From Nanobdellota archaeon (GTDB taxonomy: Archaea > Nanobdellota > Nanobdellia > SCGC-AAA011-G17 > ARS1403), in NCBI GenBank assembly GCA_018831025.1, contig JAHJRB010000070.1, positions 1 to 29,902 on the forward strand: 29,902 nt of DNA, in the 5' to 3' direction. Made by a program: the position numbers and the translations under genes. This document shows positions 24,768-29,902 of the stretch, piece by piece. Under the pieces are notes generated by a model, which saw only the letters and a list, made by a program, of their open reading frames with translations, made no database searches and was not told where the DNA came from. Positions within the stretch are counted from its first letter, which is position 1; the number at the start of each line of letters is the position of its first letter.

Positions 24768-26312
24768 TTATTTTGAAATAAATCTATTTATAAAATTATC
24801 TAAAGAATCTAAATTTATCTTAAATTTGGTTTGTATTGCCTTAAATATCATTAAATCCTGTTTTTCAAAAGACTTGGTAAATAAAAGTAAAAATAAATAA
24901 GCTATACTAGAGAATCCCAAGAATATTATTGAGGAATAAATGGAATCTAAATATATGAAGTGCAAAAATGATTTGGACATTATGAAAATTACCCCTATAG
25001 AAAATAAGACTCTTAGGGAACTTGTTTCAAAAGGATTTATTCTTGTTATTAAAAAGTATTCTACTAAGATAATTACAGAGAATAAAGATATTGACATTGT
25101 TGTTGCTATGGCTGCTCCAATAATTCCATAGGATTTTATGAAGATATAGTTTAAAATTATCCCAATTACTAAAAGAAATAGATGATTAAATAATATTAAT
25201 TTTGTTTTCTTTATTGCCAATAAAACATTTAATTGCGGCATTGGCAGATAAGCAATAAAGTAACATACAGAAAGTAGTTTTAAAACATTGTATGCTGAAA
25301 TGTACTCTTGTCCAAAAACACTTAAGAATTGTTTTGAAAATAAAAATAATGCCATTAATAAAAATAAATTAACTACATTTGTCCATTTGGAAATTGTTTT
25401 TATTAAACTTTTAAATTCTTCTTTTTGAGTTTTAAAATCTATCCCACTTAGTATTGGAAAAAATAAAACCATTAATGCAAAAGGAAAAATGTACAATATA
25501 CTAGTTAATGGCATTGCGGCATTATATAAAGCGACTTCTTTTATCTCTAAAAAATATCCTATCATTAACGTATCTGTCCAAAGTGCAATTAGGGCTATCC
25601 CCTCACTGAACATTAATGGCAAGGAGTAGGATAATATTGTTTTGTTAGAATAGATTGCTTTTGAAGTTTCTTGGAAATAAGGAAGAATATACTTTTTAGA
25701 GTAATATGCTGCAAGTAATAATGAAACTAGTGCTGCTATGATAAAAGCTACAATAATCCCAAATAATTTAAATCCTAAAAAAATAAAAAGAATTGTTAAA
25801 ATTATTTTTGTAAAATTTTGAACTAAATCTTTACTATAGGTAATATACTTTATACTATGGAATGATCTCATTAAACTGAAGAATACTTCTGTTAATACTG
25901 TAATGGGAATGGCTATTGCTAATAATTTTAGAACTAGAGATAATTCTGTTTTGTTGAAAAAATATAATGCTATCTTATCTGAAAGTATGAATAATACTAT
26001 TGCGGATAAAACACTTGAAATTGTTAATAATTTAAAACTAAAAATTAAGATTCCTTTAATTTTTTCTTTTTCTTCCCTAGTTTTAAAAACTGAAATGTAA
26101 TGGGTTATCCCTTTACTAAATCCCAATGTTGAAAATGATATTAATATGCTGTAAACTACAATCCCTAGAGAAAACAAACCATATTCTTCTATACCATATC
26201 TAGCTATTATGATTTTATAGACTAAATTCAATAATCTTGCTATGAAAATTCCAATTAATGTAATGCCTGCTCCTTTTACTATCTTTTTTAGAAAAAAATC
26301 TGTATTAGACAT
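24768..26312 (-). CDS. Wzx/MATE-like polysaccharide flippase (second copy)
   Basis: A 514-residue protein with about 14 hydrophobic segments, longer than the flippase at 5843. N-terminal features are FFLKKIVKGAGITLIGIF and ARYGIEEYGLFSLGIVV, the usual opening of polysaccharide-transport proteins; SLPLMFSEGIALIA lies near residue 230. It should flip a lipid-linked oligosaccharide. ATG 26312 is chosen because a TATA box is centred exactly 25.5 nt upstream. The longer frame to 26351 would begin upstream of that TATA box and adds residues not needed by the fold. The downstream B12 radical SAM gene follows after 3 nt. Confidence 0.85.
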   Translation of the reverse strand: MSNTDFFLKKIVKGAGITLIGIFIARLLNLVYKIIIARYGIEEYGLFSLGIVVYSILISFSTLGFSKGITHYISVFKTREEKEKIKGILIFSFKLLTISSVLSAIVLFILSDKIALYFFNKTELSLVLKLLAIAIPITVLTEVFFSLMRSFHSIKYITYSKDLVQNFTKIILTILFIFLGFKLFGIIVAFIIAALVSLLLAAYYSKKYILPYFQETSKAIYSNKTILSYSLPLMFSEGIALIALWTDTLMIGYFLEIKEVALYNAAMPLTSILYIFPFALMVLFFPILSGIDFKTQKEEFKSLIKTISKWTNVVNLFLLMALFLFSKQFLSVFGQEYISAYNVLKLLSVCYFIAYLPMPQLNVLLAIKKTKLILFNHLFLLVIGIILNYIFIKSYGIIGAAIATTMSISLFSVIILVEYFLITRINPFETSSLRVLFSIGVIFIMSKSFLHFIYLDSIYSSIIFLGFSSIAYLFLLLFTKSFEKQDLMIFKAIQTKFKINLDSLDNFINRFISK

Positions 26313-26334
26313 AGTGCTAAATTGAATGAAATGC

Positions 26335-26340
26335 TTTAAA
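26335..26340 (-). promoter_or_regulatory. TATA box for the leaderless flippase gene
   Basis: TTTAAA, preceded on its strand by GAGAAACT (BRE-like), centred 25.5 nt upstream of ATG 26312. It lies inside the longer reading frame, which argues for the shorter start. Confidence 0.6.
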
Positions 26341-26369
26341 AAGTTTCTCAAATAGTTATTTTACAATGA

Positions 26370-26375
26370 TTTAAA
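26370..26375 (+). promoter_or_regulatory. TATA box for the gene at 26400
   Basis: TTTAAA centred 27.5 nt upstream of the ATG, in the 87-nt gap between two divergent genes. A nearly leaderless mRNA is expected. Confidence 0.5.
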
Positions 26376-26399
26376 AGTTTTTTCTTCTTTAATATTGAT

Positions 26400-27446
26400 A
26401 TGAAAAATTTGATGTTTGTATCAAGAAAGTTTCCTCCTAGTGTGGGGGGTATGCAAAAACAAAATTATGAATTATACAAAGAATTAACTAACTACTTTGA
26501 TGTAAATCTTATTTCTCTTGGAAAAAGTCAAATACACCTTTCCTGGTTTTTTCCATATGCTTCTTTAAAATCCTTATTTATTTCAAATAAAATGAATGTT
26601 GTTCTTTTAGGGGATGGAGTTTTATCTCCTATAGGATATCTAATAAAAAAAATATTTAATAAAAAAGTATATTGTGTTATTCATGGTTTAGATGTTACTT
26701 ACGCTAATTTTCTTTATCAATATTTTATCTTAAAAATTTTTAAAAAAATGGACGGGCTTATTTGTGTTAGTAATAATACGATTGATGAATGTGTAAAAAG
26801 AGGAATATCCAGAGAAAAATGTTTTTTTATTCCTAATGGAATCCATTCTGAAGAAAATGTGTCTTGTTCTAAAGAAGAATCTAGGATAAAAATAGAGAAA
26901 AAATTTAGAATTAAAATAAAAAATAAAAAAGTTTTAATAACGGTTGGAAGACTAAGAAAAAGAAAAGGCGTTTATTGGTTTTTGACTAACGTTCTAAATA
27001 AAATTAGAGAAGATGTAATCTATTTAGTTATAGGTAATGGTTCTGAAGAAGAAAGAATAAAACAGGTTACAGGAAACAAATCTGTTTTGTTGAAAGACGT
27101 TACTGATGAAGATAAAAAACATATTTACAATATTACAGATGTATTTATAATGCCCAATATTCCTGTTGAAGGTGATGTTGAAGGATTTGGGATTGTGGCA
27201 ATTGAAGCTGCCATTAGAGGTATTCCAGTTATTGCTTCAAATATTGAAGGAATAAAAGATGCTATATTTGATAATGAAAATGGATTCTTAGTAGAAACTA
27301 AAAATACTGAAGATTTTGTTAAAAAAATAAAAGAGATACTTGAAATTGATAATTTGGAAAACTTTAAGAAAAAACAGATTGAATTTACAAAAGAAAAATT
27401 TGAATGGAAAAAAATTGGAGAAGAGTATTATAAACTATTAAAATGA
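26400..27446 (+). CDS. GT4-family glycosyltransferase
   Basis: A 348-residue GT-B enzyme. The N-terminal SRKFPPSVGGMQKQNYEL is the classic glycine-rich acceptor-domain loop. IHGLDVTY and FIPNGIHSEE lead to the donor domain with LITVGRLRKRKGV, VIGNGSEEERI and EGFGIVAIEAAIRGIPVIAS, where the EX7E motif is intact. It is expected to be a retaining, cytoplasmic sugar transferase on a lipid-linked acceptor. It is the first gene of a two-gene GT4 unit and overlaps the next gene by 4 nt (ATGA). A six-G run (26444-26449) encodes Gly-Gly of the glycine-rich loop. Confidence 0.88.
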   Translation: MKNLMFVSRKFPPSVGGMQKQNYELYKELTNYFDVNLISLGKSQIHLSWFFPYASLKSLFISNKMNVVLLGDGVLSPIGYLIKKIFNKKVYCVIHGLDVTYANFLYQYFILKIFKKMDGLICVSNNTIDECVKRGISREKCFFIPNGIHSEENVSCSKEESRIKIEKKFRIKIKNKKVLITVGRLRKRKGVYWFLTNVLNKIREDVIYLVIGNGSEEERIKQVTGNKSVLLKDVTDEDKKHIYNITDVFIMPNIPVEGDVEGFGIVAIEAAIRGIPVIASNIEGIKDAIFDNENGFLVETKNTEDFVKKIKEILEIDNLENFKKKQIEFTKEKFEWKKIGEEYYKLLK

Positions 27447-28411
27447 AAAAATTAATCTTTTCCTTAATCAAAGGAGAATCTGGGGGAGATATTTATTTTG
27501 AGAATATCAAAAAATGCATTAATGGTTCTTTAGAGGTTGCTACAGATTACTTTAATAATTCCTATAAGTTTTTACCTTTTTTAAATAGAAAATCTGATTG
27601 TGGAGATATATATCATTGTATAAATGGTCAAGTACTTTGGAATTTGAGAAAGAAAAAAGGATATAAAATCTTTTCAATTACTCATTTAATGGATGAATTA
27701 GATTATGATGATAATATGAATTTTCTTCAAAAAACTTATTATGACTTAATATTTAACAGGTATCTTAAAAAATCCCTTCCTTATGCTGATAAAATAATTT
27801 CTATAAGTAAGTATAGTCAGATGAAATTAAAAGAAGTATTAGGTTTTGATTCTGAAGTTATTTATCCTTGTATAGATGTTGAAAAATTTAAACCAGATAA
27901 TAAAAAAAGAGATAATAAAAAAATAAAAATATTTTTCTCTGGTAATTCTTCTAAACGGAAAGGTTTTGATTTATTGCCTAAAATAATGAATAGATTAGGA
28001 GACAACTTTGAATTATCTTGTACAGGTTTGAGAGATTATGATAAGGAGAATAATTTTCTAAAATATCTTGGAAGATTAGATAAAGAAGGTTTGGTTAACG
28101 CATATAATGATTGTGACATTTTTTTATTTCCATCTAGATTAGAAGGTTTTGGATTAAGCGTTGCAGAAGCTATGAGTTGTGGTAAACCTTGTGTTATTAC
28201 CAATTGTAGTTCTCTGCCAGAAGTTATGGATAGTAATGGTGGATTTTTGTGTGAAAGAGATAATGTTGATGAATTTGTTGAAAAGATAAAAATTTTAGCT
28301 AATAACAAAAAATTAAGAGAAAAAATGGGAAAATATAATAGGAGAAGGGTTGTTGAAAATTTTTCTTTTGAAGCTTTAAAAGATAAATATTTAGAATTGT
28401 ATAAATCTTAA
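27443..28411 (+). CDS. GT4-family glycosyltransferase
   Basis: A 322-residue GT-B enzyme, shorter than its neighbours because the N-terminal acceptor domain is reduced: it opens KKLIFSLIKGESGGDIYFEN and lacks the usual long GGxE loop. The donor domain shows IYPCIDVEKF at the hinge, IFFSGNSSKRKGFDLL, YLGRLDKEGLV and FLFPSRLEGFGLSVAEAMSCGKP, where the EX7E motif is intact. It probably adds a sugar next to the one placed by the preceding GT4. The ATGA overlap suggests coupled translation. It ends 2 nt from the stop of the convergent radical SAM gene. Confidence 0.87.
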   Translation: MKKLIFSLIKGESGGDIYFENIKKCINGSLEVATDYFNNSYKFLPFLNRKSDCGDIYHCINGQVLWNLRKKKGYKIFSITHLMDELDYDDNMNFLQKTYYDLIFNRYLKKSLPYADKIISISKYSQMKLKEVLGFDSEVIYPCIDVEKFKPDNKKRDNKKIKIFFSGNSSKRKGFDLLPKIMNRLGDNFELSCTGLRDYDKENNFLKYLGRLDKEGLVNAYNDCDIFLFPSRLEGFGLSVAEAMSCGKPCVITNCSSLPEVMDSNGGFLCERDNVDEFVEKIKILANNKKLREKMGKYNRRRVVENFSFEALKDKYLELYKS

Positions 28412-28413
28412 GT

Positions 28414-29871
28414 TTACCTGACTGATTCCATTCTTCTTAAGTTAAATTTTTCAGTTATAAAAATAAGTGTTTTTTTAAATAATTTAGACTTTATAGACAT
28501 TTTTTGAAGTGAGGAATATACTGGTTTGAAGAAGATTATATGTGAAGAAATCTCACCTAAAATTCCTAATTTTTTTAATTTTCTAACAAAAGTTCTTCTT
28601 AATATTTCTTTTTCAACTTTTTTAGTTAGTTTTAGCATTTTCTTTCTTTGTTTAAAAGATAATTGAGGAGTTACAAAGATAGGGTCATCAAAATGAGCCA
28701 TAGTATTAAGATAATCTGGATCTTTTACAACAAATAAATTATTCTCTTTGACATAATCATACAATTCTGTGCCAGGGAATGGAGTTGCATTGTAAAAGTT
28801 AGCATTGTTAATTGGATACCTTAAAGCTAAATTAATGGAATCTTGAATATCTGCCTCTGTTTCTTGTGGTAAGCCGATAACATAAAATAAAGTAACAACA
28901 AATCCCATTTCTGTAGAAAGTTTTATTGCATTTTCAATTTGTTCAATTGTTTCTCCTTTTTTTATTACTTTTAACATCTTGTTATTTCCAACTTCCACTC
29001 CTATTGAGAGTTCTTCGAAGCCTACTTCTTTCATTGCTGTTAATATTTCTCTATCTACCTTATCTGCCCTTACTCCATTACCGCAAGTTAACTTCAATCC
29101 CGTTAAATTAGCTTCTTTGATTTTTTTACAAATATCTAAAATTCTTTGCTTATTGAAAATAAAATTATCATCTATAAAATCTATTACTCTATAATTTTGA
29201 TAGTACCAATATTTTACTTCTTCTACTACATTATCTGGATCTCTCATTCGTATTGGTTTTCCCACTGTTGTTTTTATAGAACAATATATGCAATCATAAG
29301 GACAACCTCTTGAACTTAAAATGTGAATTTGTTTTCTCAAGTATTTTTTTAATTCAAATTTTTTATATTTTGGGAAAGGTAATTGTTTTATGTCTTGGAA
29401 GGACTTGTGTGAATTTTCTAGAATCTTATTATTTTCCCTATAAATTAATCCTGATATTTGACTTAAATCTATTCCATTACATAAGTCCACTAAGAGTTGT
29501 TCTCCTTCATATTTTAATGAATAATCTGCTTTTGTTTCTTCTAGAATTTTTTTACCTATTGTGGAAGCATGTGGCCCACCTATGATTATGTCAAAATCTT
29601 TATTTTTAATAGAATTGATTAATGAATATGGTACATCGTGTCTAAATGAAAAAGAAGAAAATCCAATTAAATCTGGTTTGAAAGTTTTAATTTTATCTTT
29701 TAAATCTTGTAATGAATACCCTAGTCTCATATCCATTACTTCATGTTCTATTTTGTTTTTTGATAAATATTCTGATAAATAACCCAAACTTATTGAAGGA
29801 GTGACTGGAGATCCAAAGACTCCTGGTAATGGAGGCATACAAAGTAAAACTTTTTTATAACGAGGTGTCAT
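28414..29871 (-). CDS. B12-binding radical SAM protein
   Basis: A 485-residue protein. The cobalamin-type N-terminal domain has PSISLGYLSEYL, IGGPHASTIG and KYEGEQLLVDL. The radical SAM motif CPYDCIYC is near residues 189-196, and IDFIDDNFIF, SIGVEVGNNKML, GLPQETEADI and PFPGTELYDYV follow. The C-terminus is basic and hydrophobic. The YEGEQ turn replaces the GEGE form seen at 1410 and 23283. Substrate unknown. It is a single-gene unit in the window, with a TATA box 26.5 nt upstream, and may continue an array of radical SAM and glycosyltransferase genes beyond the edge. Confidence 0.87.
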   Translation of the reverse strand: MTPRYKKVLLCMPPLPGVFGSPVTPSISLGYLSEYLSKNKIEHEVMDMRLGYSLQDLKDKIKTFKPDLIGFSSFSFRHDVPYSLINSIKNKDFDIIIGGPHASTIGKKILEETKADYSLKYEGEQLLVDLCNGIDLSQISGLIYRENNKILENSHKSFQDIKQLPFPKYKKFELKKYLRKQIHILSSRGCPYDCIYCSIKTTVGKPIRMRDPDNVVEEVKYWYYQNYRVIDFIDDNFIFNKQRILDICKKIKEANLTGLKLTCGNGVRADKVDREILTAMKEVGFEELSIGVEVGNNKMLKVIKKGETIEQIENAIKLSTEMGFVVTLFYVIGLPQETEADIQDSINLALRYPINNANFYNATPFPGTELYDYVKENNLFVVKDPDYLNTMAHFDDPIFVTPQLSFKQRKKMLKLTKKVEKEILRRTFVRKLKKLGILGEISSHIIFFKPVYSSLQKMSIKSKLFKKTLIFITEKFNLRRMESVR

Positions 29872-29894
29872 ATGAAATTTTTGCTAGAATTAGC

Positions 29895-29900
29895 TTTAAA
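29895..29900 (-). promoter_or_regulatory. TATA box for the gene at 29871
   Basis: TTTAAA centred 26.5 nt upstream of ATG 29871. Any upstream BRE lies beyond the window edge. Confidence 0.5.
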
Positions 29901-29902
29901 TA

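Noticed and set aside
508..26449. Frameshifts at poly-G tracts
   Set aside because: All reading frames are intact and motifs continue on both sides of each tract, so no gene is currently broken.
1..29902. CRISPR array, tRNA, rRNA or complete insertion sequence
   Set aside because: No regularly spaced repeats, tRNA arm patterns or complete transposase gene were seen, and every gap between genes is about 150 bases or less.
1..29902. Recoded stop codons
   Set aside because: TGA, TAA and TAG all end genes at sensible places and no gene needs readthrough.

Overview
This window is a densely packed surface-glycan biosynthesis locus from a very AT-rich genome, most likely an archaeon. The archaeal reading rests on the promoters. 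At five gene starts (2976 on the + strand; 14642, 16379, 20571 and 26312 on the - strand) a TTTAAA or TTTATAAA box is centred exactly 25.5 nt upstream of the first base of the start codon, and at several others it lies 26-31 nt upstream. That is the geometry of an archaeal TATA box driving leaderless mRNA. No bacterial -35/-10 pairs were noticed. A strong Shine-Dalgarno appears once (17724-17730). Small overlapping genes and this gene mix would suit a DPANN-type lineage, but no marker gene is present to prove it.

The 26 full-length genes fall into eleven blocks of alternating strand. (1) - strand 2870-154: B12-type radical SAM, then a GT-C membrane glycosyltransferase. (2) + 2976-4804: radical SAM/SPASM and a DPM1-like GT2. 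(3) - 5768-4791: GT2 with a membrane anchor. (4) + 5843-13042: a seven-gene overlapping operon (flippase, GT2, CE4 deacetylase, GT2, GT4, SPASM radical SAM, B12 radical SAM). (5) - 16379-13029: two GT-C proteins. (6) + 16503-19875: nucleotide-sugar dehydrogenase, SDR epimerase/reductase, GT4. (7) - 20571-19870: FkbM methyltransferase. (8) + 20643-23320: GT4, class I methyltransferase, GT2. (9) - 26312-23283: second flippase, then B12 radical SAM. (10) + 26400-28411: two GT4s. (11) - 29871-28414: a fourth B12 radical SAM. The first 45 bases hold the start of another - strand gene. No gap exceeds 300 bases, and I saw no tRNA, rRNA, CRISPR or complete mobile element.

Inferred joint role: the dehydrogenase and epimerase supply modified (uronic-type) nucleotide sugars. 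GT2 and GT4 enzymes build oligosaccharides on a cytoplasmic lipid carrier; the deacetylase and two methyltransferases decorate them; two flippases export them; three GT-C enzymes add sugars outside from lipid-phosphate donors. No initiating phosphoglycosyl transferase, AglB-type oligosaccharyltransferase or polymerase was recognised, so those steps must be encoded elsewhere. The unusual part is six radical SAM enzymes (four B12-binding, two SPASM-type). Both SPASM enzymes sit next to a B12 enzyme, suggesting a two-enzyme radical modification of a sugar, lipid carrier or surface peptide. The chemistry cannot be read from the sequence.
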